Below, one piece after another: positions 47,391 to 58,800 of a stretch of DNA of 64,000 bases. Below the pieces are notes generated by a model that was given only the letters and a program-made list of their open reading frames with translations, had not been told where the DNA came from and searched no databases. How positions within the stretch are numbered: position 1 is the stretch's first letter; each line of letters begins with the position of its first letter. The stretch lies in assembly GCA_019916065.1 (NCBI GenBank), contig CM034240.1, forward strand, positions 42,481,180-42,545,179, written 5' to 3'. This stretch comes from Vitellaria paradoxa. Lineage: Eukaryota > Streptophyta > Magnoliopsida > Ericales > Sapotaceae. The position numbers were made by a program, and so were the translations under genes.

Positions 47391-47555
47391 ATGTTTGGCA
47401 AAGAATCTACTAGCAAGGAGATCGGCGACTTGATCGAAAATTTTTCGCCGGACTCCTCTTCATCCTCAAACTGCTCCTCTTCTTCTAAGACAGAAGAAAT
47501 TGCAAAGACTCTGATTGATTTCGGGGGTGCGTTTCTTGGGTACCGGGCAGATTAA
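47391..47555 (+). CDS. Serine-rich short ORF in left arm
   Basis: A 54-codon frame, MFGKESTSKEIGDLIENF then a serine-rich run and LIDFGGAFLGYRAD. The right-arm copy has a one-base change in a T-run and a shorter serine run, so its frame is lost. No family recognised. Confidence 0.3.
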   Translation: MFGKESTSKEIGDLIENFSPDSSSSSNCSSSSKTEEIAKTLIDFGGAFLGYRAD

Positions 47556-48998
47556 TATTGATTGTTGTACTTATAACCAATAAACAAATATAATTATATA
47601 TATAATATAATATATTATATTAATTTAATTATACTAAATTATTTTTAATTATAATTAGATATTATAATAAAATTTTTATATTAAAAATATTATATATTTA
47701 ATAGTTATGTGTATAAAATTTTAGATGAATCTATTTTTATTTCGCAAATAGTCTATTACACTGTATTTTATCATTTTTATTAAATAAAATTAAAAAATTA
47801 TCTTTGTTTTAGCTAGTTATTATATATAATTTAAAATGATATATTTACCTTTCAAAAAAAATTAAAAATTTAAAACCTTTTAACATATTTTAAAAGTTAA
47901 AATAAATTTTATTTATATTTATATTTTTAATAATCGTATAAAATAATTTTTATTTTATTTTATTTCATAATTTAATCAAATAAAAAATTTTATTTCTTTT
48001 ATTTCTTTCGTTAACAAAATTTTGTCAATATAATTTTTACAATCATTTTAAGTACATTTAGTAGAGCTCTATTCAATAATTTCAATTTTCATAATTTGAT
48101 AATATATTTTAAAAATAATGTAATGAAATAAAATATTAAAAATATAAATGTTGTAAATATTAAAATAAATAAATTATGAAAGATTTGTAAAAAAATAAAT
48201 ATTAAGATAATAAAAGTATTAGGATGAGGATACTTGCACTTCCCTATTAGTTTTTTTCCTTTCATAATAACTTTAATAATTTTAATAGAAAAGAGCCATG
48301 TGAAAATGAGGAACTAATGAAAGAGTGTATTTATCATTTCTCAAAATATTATATTTTAATATAAGTATATTAAATTATTCTTAATTTTAATAAAATATTG
48401 TAATAAAATTTTTATATTAAAATATTATGTATTTAATAGCTAAATATATAAAGATGCCTATTTTGAATTTAAGATTGATGAGAAAAGTTAGTAGGTAAAT
48501 AACAATTAAAAATTTAAATTTTTTTGAAAGGTAAATATGTTATTTTAAATTATATATAATAACTAGCTAAAAAAGATAATTTTTTAATTTTACTAATAAA
48601 AATGATAAAATACAGTGTAATAGACTATTTGCAAAGTAAAAATAGATTCATCTAAAATTTTATACACATAACTATTAAATATATAATATTTTAATATAAA
48701 AAATTTATTATAATATCTAATTATAATTAAAAATAATTTAATATAATTAAATTAATATAATATATTATATATGTATAATTATATTTGTTTATTAGTTATA
48801 AGTACAACAATCAATGCTATGCCCAGTACCAAGAAACCCCCCCAAATCAATTAGAGTCTTTGTAATTTCTTCTGTCTTAGAAGAAGAAGAGGAGTCCGGC
48901 GAAAATTTTCAATAAAGTCGCCGATCTCTTTGCTAGTAGATTCTTTGCCAAACATGAAGCCGTTTCTGGGAAGAGCGAAAAAATTAAAGTTTTCAAGA

Positions 48999-49247
48999 TC
49001 AAGAAAGTGAAACCCAACAACTGACTGCGGAGCATGGCCAAAAAAAAATTCTTTTTCTCAATCTCTCACACAGATTCTCAGTCTTAATCTCGTTTATTCC
49101 ACATAAAAGCTCTGATAAACTCGTTTGTAGTGGATTTTCATTCTGAGGTTTTTCACATTCGTGGTGGTTGCGACCAAAAAGTCGCCTTCTCAAGTGGCGA
49201 GTTATGAAGAAACGCACTTTGAAACAGCGGTTTCTCAAGTTCTGCAC
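48999..49247 (-). CDS. Conserved short ORF in right arm of foldback element
   Basis: The mirror partner of 47093-47347 (82 codons). Both frames remain open, although the arms have diverged. Confidence 0.3.
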   Translation of the reverse strand: MQNLRNRCFKVRFFITRHLRRRLFGRNHHECEKPQNENPLQTSLSELLCGINEIKTENLCERLRKRIFFWPCSAVSCWVSLS

Positions 49248-49388
49248 ATATCATATGGGAGTCCCAAGCACAGCCAAGCACCGCGGTCTCAAACCGCGAT
49301 TTCATTAATCGTATTTTTCGAATTTGTTTTCTTTTGGCAGTATTTGCACAATTTGTGCTTAAATGCTCCGTAGAACAAAAAAAAACTC

Positions 49389-49398
49389 ATTGCTAGCA
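49389..49398 (+). repeat. Target site duplication of foldback element, right
   Basis: ATTGCTAGCA, the exact match of 46942-46951. Confidence 0.85.
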
Positions 49399-49949
49399 GC
49401 TTTCTCATTCCGATTTCTATTTAGCAGTGTTACAGTGCCATTCAACATAGCATAAGAAGTTACTATTCAACCTTCTGTATTTAATAAATTCCCAACACTT
49501 ATTTCTTTATTACTTACTGCTTGGACAAATTTTTGGCGTTCTAAAATAATACAGTTATTATCAATAAATGCAAGTTCTCTTTTTTATTTTATTTTTTGAA
49601 AATTTAAAATGCAATAATTATTTTTTCAAAATTCAAATCTGGAAGTTTAATGTGACTCATTTTGCTTGCTGATGTAACAGTGGGAGTCACTTAAAAAATT
49701 AATTTTTTATATATAAGGATCGGGTTTCTCATTCCCTAAATACAAATATATTATTGGGAATAAAATAGGAAAAGAGTATAAGAATAAGAATATTATTGGG
49801 TTGTGTTTTTCTTTTTTTTGACTAATAATTCCTATACTTAAGATTAAGGATTGGGATGAGAAAATTACATGTAATGTTTAGTTATCTAGACATTGAACCA
49901 ACATTTTTGTAAGTATATATTTATATATATTTTTTAATTTTTGCATTGC
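49399..49949. other. AT-rich intergenic DNA
   Basis: No gene or defined repeat seen. Confidence 0.5.
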
Positions 49950-50450
49950 CTTTGGTGCAATAAAAGTTGATGAAAATGTCTGAAAACTTTTAAAAATTTC
50001 TATAAAATTTTATATATTTCCGCATTCTTAAAATTCAAAAAACGTTCAATATATTTTTAAAAAAAAGTCGATAATTAGAATTCGGTTAATCAAATAGCAA
50101 AAATTTTTTCGTCATTCTCACCATGGACTCCCAAACTACCGAATGACACCTACTTTGACTATTTTTTGTGGCATTTTTAAAATCGTTCAAACGGATTGTA
50201 AAAACTATTTCGACGGAATCGCGCGGTTAACTTTCGTCCAAACGGTTTCTACAATCCGTTTGGACAGATTGTAGTATAAAAAAGTGATAACTGATTAAAA
50301 TTTTGAATCTGTCCAAACGGAAATCAAGTCCGTCAGAACGAAATCTCACTATTCATTTTCAAAAAATGTAGTTTGAACTGGATGCACCAAACGCAAAAAA
50401 AATTCTCAAATTACATTTTATCTCATTTTTTGGTGTGCCAAACGCAGCCT
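49950..50450 (+). mobile_element. MITE family 3, copy B
   Basis: Collinear with 18545-19035: AGAATTCGGTTAATCAAATAGC, then ATCGTTCAAACGGATTGTAA, ACAATCCGTTTGGACAGATT and AAGTCCGTCAGAACGA. Right end GTGTGCCAAACGCAGCC. Confidence 0.75.
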
Positions 50451-51894
50451 GTATCTTTTAGATTAAAAAAAAAATTGCTCTATTTAACTTGACGTGGCCG
50501 TTCCAAGATTTGATTTTCCCCCAACATCAAATTTGGTCAAAGCCACTAATATTGCATCATGTCCGATAATAATTCGTGATGAAATTTTTGAACACTCGCT
50601 CTTCGAGCTGAATTTGACCTTGAATTCTTAACCAGTGATGCTCTCTTCACGTTTGCATGACAAACCAAAAACGACCTTCGAAGAAAACCAAAAACACAAT
50701 ACGCCAACCAAAAAAAAAAAGGGCTTTTTATTTTTTAAAAATAAATAACATTTCATTGTTCATTAAATTAAAATAATTACCATCAATATAGTGATGGAAA
50801 ATGGCATGTCATATGCTAAAAAATTCAACATTAAGCTAGCTCTCCTACAAAATGAGGAAAAACATGCAATTTATACACACACATATATACATATACATAT
50901 TATATATATATATAAAAGATTAATAATTAAAAAATATAAAATTTTCCAAACAAACAGACTTCAAATTGTTTGTTGGCAATGACCAAGATTGCCGTGGTAT
51001 TTAGGTTTGCATTGTTTCATTTGGCGAGAGCTATATATATATTTTTTTAATTTTATATGTCTTTTTTTCCGTTAAATTTTGATTTTTTTAATTTTATCTT
51101 TGGTAATTTTTAAATACATTATTTACAATTACAAAAAAAAAAATTAAAAATACTTCAAAATAGAAAAATCCGAGTATTAGTGAGAGTACTTTCTTTTTTA
51201 CCTGTACGCCATTGTGTTGTTGCATAGGAACGCGAAGAAAGGGCATGGTCAATTGAAGGAGTGTTAGAATTTCGAAAAAATTAAAAAAAATAAAATATTA
51301 ATATTAAAGTAATATAAAAATAATACGTAATAAAATTTAATTAGAATAAATTAAAAACTCCTAAAATTTTTTTAAAAAAAATTACGAACCCCAAACGGAG
51401 CCTAAAGAATCATCTCAACTTGTTGGTTGGGCGTGTTGATTTCACATCTTGAAAGTCTTGTTGAACCCGCATGTTTCGACTCTTTCCATGACATTAAGCA
51501 AACAAGTAACTATCAGATTTGACACATATCAATTATTTTAACTCGCTTAGATTATATCTAATGACAATTAATTCCTACCAAACCGTTGGACGGTTCTAGG
51601 GTATATTTCTCAACAGTCTGATTTGAGGTTTTTGGCTTTTGTCGTAATCCTTTATTATTTTATTAGTTTATGTGCAATTTGACTTGTCTTTTCCGGTCAA
51701 AAGACAGATTATTCACACCAAGACTAGATGATTCATGAAAAATAAATTTTTTTCCAGTCAGACCATCCGCATCAAGACTAAACAAGACTAATTGCTTGTT
51801 TGGCTAAAAATAAAAAAATATTTTGCACTTTTTTTTTTATCTTATACGACTTCTTTGCCAAATTATAATTTTTTTAAGAAATTGTACCTTTTAG
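50451..51894. other. Intergenic DNA between MITE copies
   Basis: Contains a (CA/TA)n stretch at about 50875-50920 and single-copy-looking sequence without a recognisable gene. Confidence 0.5.
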
Positions 51895-52388
51895 GACGCA
51901 GTTGGTGGGTAAAATTTTGATGAAAATTTCTGAAAAACTCTATTACATTTTCACACATTCTTACCTTTTTAAAGTTCAAAAAAAGTTGCAATAACTTTCC
52001 CAAAAAAATCGATAATTAAAATTCGATTAATTAAATAGTAAAAAATTTTTTTGCTATTCTCATCATAAACTCCTAAACTACCACACCCACTTTGACTATT
52101 TTTTATAGGGTCATAGAAACTGTTCCAACAGATTGTAGAAATTATTTTCGCAAATTCGCACGGTCAACTTCCATCCAAATAGTTTCTATAATCTGTTTAG
52201 ACAGATTGTAATTCAAAAAAATCATGACTGTCTAAAATTTTGAATCTGTTCAAACAGAAATTCAATTCGTCGGAACATGAATCTCACTATTCATTTCTAA
52301 AAAATACAATTTGAGATGTGTGCACCAAATGCAAAAAATTTTTTCCAAATTACATTTTCTCACTTTTTATCACTCCAAACACACCTTT
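51895..52388 (+). mobile_element. MITE family 3, copy C
   Basis: Same order as copies A and B, with more substitutions, several of them C-to-T or G-to-A changes at CG sites (e.g. ATAATCTGTTTAGACAGATT). This suggests methylation-driven decay. Confidence 0.72.
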
Positions 52389-52699
52389 TGACGTGTTAAT
52401 CACATTCATGCCTTAAAAAAAAATAATCAAAAAATTCACATCTATTTAGATAAAAATTATAAAAAAAAATAATTTTTTCATTACTTTTTTATTTGAACTT
52501 TTTTTTATCTAAACTGATACGAATTTTTCGATTGTTTCTTCACGAATACGATTACCGCACCCAAAAAGTACAACCTCTAAAAAAAAATAAAATTTTGGTA
52601 AAAAAAAAAAATTTATATAAGACAAAAAAAAAAACTACAAAAAATTAAAATTAAAATTTCCGTAACCAAACCAACCCTAAATAAGAAATTCACAAGAGA

Positions 52700-52795
52700 T
52701 TTATCTATTGCGGCCGGATTCAAACTTATAATTTTCAAAGGAGAGCCGCAAGCCTGGCCACGCCAACTGAGCTACCTCAGCTCGTTTTACTTTCC
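52700..52795 (-). mobile_element. tRNA-like SINE head
   Basis: On the minus strand an A-box TAGCTCAGTTGG (52774-52763) is followed 38 bp later by a B-box-like GTTTGAATCC (52725-52716). The flanks do not fold into an acceptor stem that I can see, and no complete cloverleaf is evident. A SINE relic is therefore more likely than a tRNA gene. Confidence 0.5.
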
Positions 52796-52978
52796 TCAAT
52801 TTTCTCCACAATCAGTTTCTGCCAAATCATAACAAAAATTATATACAAGTGAAGCTCGAAGAAATTAAAAAAAAACAAATTGAATTGTGAAACAGCATAC
52901 CAAAAGATTACATGGCATTAACTACCAAAAAAGAAAAAAGATTACATGGCACGGAACAACAAAAGATGGAAGAACCCC

Positions 52979-53167
52979 TGAGATTAGCCCAAGTGCCTCG
53001 TGAATATACTCTCCACAGAAATCACACGGGTTCAATTCCTTACTCAAGAGGGGTGTGCATGATGGGGCAATGTATATCTCCTCAGTTTACCCATCGGTTA
53101 CAAGGTTCGTTGAGAGTTGTAATAAAACATTGAAGGTTCTGGATTACTCCCAAAAAAAAAAAAAAAA
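52979..53167 (+). mobile_element. tRNA-derived SINE with poly-A tail
   Basis: A-box TAGCCCAAGTGC (52985-52996), B-box GGTTCAATTCC (53029-53039, matching the GGTTCRANTCC consensus), a body of about 110 bp and a 16-base A-run at 53151-53166. GGAAGAA lies just before the head (52969-52975) and again shortly after the tail, and may be the target duplication. Confidence 0.68.
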
Positions 53168-53590
53168 GAGCCGGAAGAATTCAAGTTTCACATGAAATTA
53201 TGGATAAATTGCGGAAGCAACTCGGAAGCATTTGGAATTATACATCATGAAAAATCTCTTGTTTGCGCAACAAATAAAACAAGAGCTCCCTCTTCCCAAC
53301 AGAAAAGACTGTGCCCAGAATCAGAATAACAACACCCAATATTGATCGGAGCAAGAGTTAATTCAGTTCTCCGCTGAAATTGATCTTTTGCGATTAAACG
53401 CGGTGAGGAAAAAAAAAAAACATTGTCTCATCAGAAAAGTCTCTGTGCCAAAAGTCTTTACTAGAAGAAAATGGCAGCCTGCATTTAAATTTTGAGTAGC
53501 CCAGCTTTCTTTCAAGAGTCAACAGGGACCCAGTTAAATCAAGATCCAGATCAATCTGCATCAAAATCATTGTTTGCTACAAGAATGTTA

Positions 53591-53784
53591 ATATCTTTTT
53601 TATGTGAAAACAAAGGGATTTTTCAACAGTTTGTAAGCAATACTGCCAAGCCCCCCCCCAAAAAAAAAAAATAACACCCACCAAATAATATCTTTTTTAT
53701 CTGAAAACAAAGGGATTTTTCAACAGTATGTAAGCAATGCTGCCAACCCCCCCCCCCCAAAAAAAAAAATACACCCACCAAAAT
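53591..53784. repeat. 97-bp tandem duplication with C-run/A-run
   Basis: Two units (53591-53687 and 53688-53784) share CAAAGGGATTTTTCAACAGT and TAAGCAATRCTGCCAA. They are followed by a run of C, then a run of A, and an ACACCCACCAAA end. Confidence 0.85.
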
Positions 53785-54700
53785 AATGATAATAATATAG
53801 ATGATATGATTGTGTTGAGCCACCGCTGATGAACACAAAGATGTAATTTTGGTTTACTAACTAGCATTTCATCTCATGGGTTGAGAAAAGAGCTGTCAAG
53901 TCCACAAACACCAGCTAAATTGAAAACATGCGAGTTTATACAATTCCCTCAATCCAATTAAGTACAACGAGAAAAGGCTGACAGTACAATGCCAAGGAAG
54001 AACAATGCACAAAACTCAATGACTATGTACCAGTTAGATAAAGGTGGGAATGCAAATATTCAAAATTCCAAAGAGCCATAAGAGCATGCATTTCACTTGC
54101 CATTGGTCAGGGGAGCAAAACATATTCTATATCACAATTCTATGTAATGCCTAAAGCTGATAGCTTGAATAGGCAAAAACCTCAGCTACTCAGTGAAAGA
54201 TTCCAAATATTTGTAACCAAACTGCTAGAAGTTACAAGAAACATCAGTCCACTTAATATGAATAAAAATAAATATAGAGAATTGAGTTTTTGGAAGGACC
54301 ATTAATTTTTTTTTTTTTCGGGGGTTGGGTGTCTGCAGGCCCCCAAATAAAATAAGTTACTTTAATGTCAAGAGTAGACTTGGATCAGTCAATAAGAAAG
54401 GGGTCAGCCTAGCTGCCTTGTTTTTCCACATATGTAAGGATGGATTTAAATTATTAGTGCATCAAGCGCATAACACGTACTAGAATTCTAAACTATGAGG
54501 GAAATGCACAAAAGCTTATCACAAAATTTAAACATTAACCATTCTATTACTCGTTCCCCACCCGAAAAAACAAATGACTCGATATGGTCCATGAAAACAT
54601 TGATTCACCAGGCGTCAGTGGATACGTACTCCAGTGGCAGCCAAAGAGAGACAATAAACAACTCGACCCAAGTTTATCCAGAAATGAAGCATTCATATTG
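53785..54700. other. Sequence downstream of COMMD gene
   Basis: No further gene is supported; it may include the 3' untranslated region of the COMMD gene. The short plus-strand frames at 54495-54856 are antisense or chance. Confidence 0.4.
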
Positions 54701-54764
54701 CAATCAGGAAACCTGAAGATCATAATAGAGACAGGACATACCTTTGAAGTTATACAAATTGGAA

Positions 54765-57480
54765 CTAAACCATATTTGTCTCTTGGGTTACATGTCTGTC
54801 TGAAGTTTCACCCTGAGAAGGTTGTTTTAAATTCACATCAAGCAAAGGAACAATGAAGAGGTGTGTTTTTTTAACAAAAGCACATATAAACTTTTATAAG
54901 ATATTGTCCTATGGAAAAACTGTTTATCTGGAACAACACTTACATTGTCGGATAACTGATCTCTAATGCAGTACATGGACCTCAACATTGTTTCCAAGGT
55001 ATCCTTAGCCAGCTGAAACTTCACATCCATTTCTCCAGCATTTGACTGTCCATCATTTTGAAGCTGCACAAAATACTGTTATGTTAATGCATCCGTCTTT
55101 TTGCACTCGAAGCTTTAATATTATTTTCAAATTGGTCCACACTGAAAGCGAGTTATGTGAAGCACTTCATGCAGTGAAGGTTCAGAAAATTGTTTAAATA
55201 CCCTCAAGTTGATAACTGCAACAGGGTCAGTCAATTCTGTCTCTTGGTTGGCCATATTCCATGTCATAGCCTTTAAGCGGGGCAAGGTAACCTGAACACG
55301 ATTTATAGAAATCACAAAGACCAAATCATTGTATCATACAACAGGTGGATCAATGTCATCACATGTATCATAATGTTATCCCTGGCCTGGTCCTTTTTTT
55401 TTTTTGGGGGGGGGGGGGGGTTAAATAAAGACAAATTTTATTAACTTACCTGGTCCTTTTGTACATCTTCCCGCCATTCCCTTTGGAACTTTTGCAGTAG
55501 AAGCGTCAATAATCTTTGTAATTCAGGAAGGACCTCACTAGGAAACAGCTTCTGAATGTCATCCTTATTGATATTCTCATAAACACACCTGCGAATTAGC
55601 ATGCGAAGGCATACCAAAAGCTGCAAGGGCAAAAGCAAATTCATTTTAGTTCTGTTGAGTTTAGTTATACTTCATCATGTGAATTGAAAACTTTACAACA
55701 CTTCCTGTATAGGTGGCAATATTAGACACGTACATAACATGACCTGAACATGATATGGCACAGACACCATTGGATGAACATCGATTTACTAAGAGAAAAC
55801 ACAAAAATGACATGACATGAATACGTAAACTCAAAACTGATAAAAATTTGATCAGATTTTGAAGTAAATTAATTGCTTAACATGCTCATTAAATCTAATA
55901 TATTTGAGTACAGACATAAATCAACATGAATTATGAATCCAAACACAACACAATTACCACTCCTACTTTCCTGCTAATCTGTCAATTCATTACTAGCATA
56001 TGAAGAAAACAAGCAAAGACAAGCGTAGCGATATAATGCACATTGCTTGTGCTACAAGATGCCAAAGACATGAGCAGTTCAACCAACTTGAATGTAATTG
56101 CTTTAGTTACTCCATCCATCCTTTTGTGTTCAATGCTTCAATGCACAATTTATATATATTCATGAATGCAGTAGAGTTGAATACCAGTGCAATTCCTTCC
56201 ATTTAAATGGAAGGTGTAATTATACTTTGCCCTCGTGGGCTTTTGCCCAAAAACACACAACTCTCCTGCTTTAAACACGTGACCTCCTTTGCTTTGGATT
56301 AAAGTGCAAAATTGACAGAATCAATTAAATTTAACTAAATTTATGTCTCAAATGTCGTGGAGGCTTGTATATGATTGTGCAAAAGGCATTCTTGAGAAAA
56401 ATAAAGGCAAATTGGCTTATGAATTATGTATTGAATCTCTTTAAAAAAAATTAAGAAAAAAAATCTTTCATTTGAACATAAAAAAGGGTAAAGGTGTACT
56501 CCTATCTATCTATTGTTATGAAGATCCTTTTTCCCCCAACCAATTTTGACTCATGATGTACAAATTCAGTTAGATTTAACAGATTTTATCAATTTTGCAC
56601 TTTAATCCAAATCATGGGGTTTATGTGTTAACCTTTAAACTAGAAAGTGTCGTATTTTTCAGCCAAATTCCAAAGAAGTAAGTGTTATTACCCCAGATGT
56701 AAAACACAAGCTGCGCAATTGGTTTGCCAAATCAATTTTAAGTCCTGATTTAAGATAACGCAGACTCAAGTTCAATGCCTTACCATTGTTCCCAGGAGAA
56801 ATCATATAAATCTACCTATTTAAAAAAAAAAATCATATAAATCAACAGGCCCTCCTAAAGCCAAGGCACTCTTCTCTACCAGATGAATCCTTCTTCCAAA
56901 GATATTATTTTTCTTGTCGTCTTCCTTACCATTACCTCGAACAAATCTATATCAATTTAGCAAAAAAAAAAAAGAACAAACTCTCATGGGACATCTTAGA
57001 ACTCCAAAACTTACAACCGCCTTCATCTCTTAAGAGTCCCCAAACCGACATCCGTGGTTTCACCTTTTTTTTTTTTATCCAATTCATAAGTTGAAACAGG
57101 CCCATAAGCTGTGAAAGCACACAATTTGACCACGGGAAAACCTCTAGCCTGAAATAGCATATGAAATACACCAACTGAATAGACCGAGGAACAATGTATT
57201 GAGAAGTCTCTTAGTGCACCAAGAAGCTCAGCCCACGAATTTGATTTTTGCGTAAAGAGAAACAACGGAAATCAAATGAACAGAGAGAAGGATTTACAGG
57301 ATCGAGGTCGGACTCGTTGTCGAGTTGGAGCATGTCTCGGATGATGTGGCGGTCGGCGGCGTCGAGACCGACCTTGCGAGTCCTCCAGAGGGCTTGAAGA
57401 ACGTACTCGATCGACTCCTTGGAGTTGGCTCTCACCAGCAACGGCAGATGACTCCACAGCGAGTGCTGACCATCGTTCAT
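54765..57480 (-). CDS. COMM domain-containing protein (COMMD9-like), five exons, 203 aa
   Basis: Exons on the minus strand: 57480-57298, 55620-55450, 55291-55202, 55063-54944 and 54812-54765. All introns are phase 0 with GT-AG ends. The product starts MNDGQHSLWSHLPLLVRANS, has an all-helical N-terminal half (DIQKLFPSEVLPELQRLL) and a linker WREDVQKDQ. The COMM domain follows, with the signature LPRLKAMTWNM and, near the end, AKDTLETMLRSMYCIRDQLS, as in COMMD9. The tail encoded by exon 5 is GETSDRHVTQETNMV. COMMD proteins assemble into the commander/CCC complex that acts in endosomal recycling; in plants the role is less studied. The 203-aa length matches the family. Intron 1 (1.7 kb) holds a MITE. 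Confidence 0.9.
56212..56698. mobile_element. MITE with long inverted ends in intron 1 of COMMD gene
   Basis: GGTGTAATTATACTTTGCCC at the left faces GGGGTAATAACACTTACTTC (reverse complement of the right end). Further in, TTGGATTAAAGTGCAAAATT occurs in inverted orientation at about 56297-56316 and 56593-56612, with similarity continuing for some 30 bp. The GGGTAAT...TGCCC style of end is seen in MULE-type MITEs. No target duplication was resolved. Confidence 0.55.
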
Positions 57481-57959
57481 GATTTTTCCAAAATCGAACA
57501 CCCAGACGATTCCTTTGCCTTCTGTTCCGCTCTGTTATTAGTGCTTGCTTGACAATCGAATATTGATGAGAATAATTGAAGAGGAGATTTTTTTGGAGCT
57601 CCCTCTCGTCAGATTTTGTGCTCCAAATTTGTAACGCAGCGACACAGAGTTACCATCCGTGGCAATGGCCCCCTTGTGTCGAGTGGATTGGAAGTTTGAA
57701 ACTGTGGGGAAGTCCCGTCCTAAACGACGCCGCCTGGACCCTTTTGCCAGTGTCCTAACTCCCAAGGCTGTGTTTGGCGGATTTCGAATTTGAAGGGATT
57801 TGTGCTATCCTTTTACAATAAACGGGCTCGCAGTCGACTGCAGTAAAGCATCAACCGTTGGATCGGTTATCGGACAGTTGCTGCTAAGACGATTCCTACC
57901 CCTCTCTTTTTTTTTTTTGGAAACTCATGAGAAATTATATTAAAATTATCTGGATTATC

Positions 57960-58800
57960 AGTTAAGACCCGGAGAGAAGATGAAAAGAGAATTTCGAGGA
58001 GGAAGAAAACCCTTTTAAACAATTTGAAGTTAAGTAATAGGCAGCTTTATTTACTGTCTTATTATACCAAGAAAAAGACCCGTTGTATAAAGTTTTTCAA
58101 GTAAGGATATCATTTAGGATAGAAGAAACCTTCCATAATTTGCAAGCAGAGTTAGAATTCAGGACAGTGATAATAACCAAAACATCACTTTCAGAAACTA
58201 TCTCTTTTAGCTCATAGGATTTGGCCATAAAATCAAGTAACTCAAATTGCTTATGCTTCAGCAGCTAAGGCCTGAGAGTACTTTAATCCGACCATAGTTA
58301 ATGTCTAGAGTGGCACTCCTTGAGCCTCTGATTATAATGGTATAAACAGTAGCCTGAATTTTAGTATAATAAACTCCATCACGATTAACTTTAAACTAAT
58401 TTTGGGAAGGTAGTTGTCAAGAGTTACTCCTAGGGTACCAGCAAGTTTAAGGGCCTTTTTGATTTGCCAGTAAGAGGGCTTCTAGATAATCTTTTATGGT
58501 ATCTGAGGCATTAAAAATAATGTTAGCAGGGAAAGGTGAAATTCCATTGAATATGCAATTATTCATCGATTTCCAAATACTCCAACAAAGATTTATAATA
58601 GATGAGAGAATATAAACTTTTGAGAGGTTCTCTCTACATTAACTAAAGTATCTTCGAGCCAACTTGCAAAATATTCCTACTTTATAACAGTAAGTTATGG
58701 TACAAAAGTGTCGAGTATAGAGGGATTTGCTCAAAAATTCATTTCAACCCAATAATATGTAAAGAAGATCATCAATTTGAATTTTTTATATTTTTGGGTG
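57960..58800 (-). pseudogene. RNase H-like retroelement relic
   Basis: On the minus strand the pieces NLCWSIWKSMNNCIFNG, QALAAEA, then MAKSYELKEIVSESDVLVII and NSNSACKLWKVSSILNDI follow the order of the plant LINE-associated RNase H domain (RVT_3 type). In that domain AEA and ESD carry acidic active-site residues. Stops and frameshifts separate the pieces. It lies upstream of the COMMD gene and has no functional frame. Confidence 0.65.

Larger units (their letters stand above)
46952..49388. mobile_element. Foldback (long inverted repeat) element, MULE-like
   Basis: Two arms of roughly 0.9 kb (46952-47875 and 48505-49388) are inverted copies, about nine-tenths identical by eye, around a 0.6-kb AT-rich spacer. 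The outer ends read GAGTTTTTTTTTGTTCTACG in both arms. An exact 10-bp direct repeat flanks the whole unit; duplications of 8-10 bp are typical of Mutator-like elements. Each arm carries the same two short frames, described separately. There is no transposase, so it is non-autonomous. The spacer holds a third, direct, partial copy of arm sequence (about 48350-48460, like 47617-47720). A transcript across it would fold into a long hairpin. Confidence 0.85.

Noticed and set aside
52700..52795. Functional tRNA gene on the minus strand
   Set aside because: A- and B-box-like motifs exist but no acceptor or anticodon stem could be formed by eye; a SINE head is more likely.
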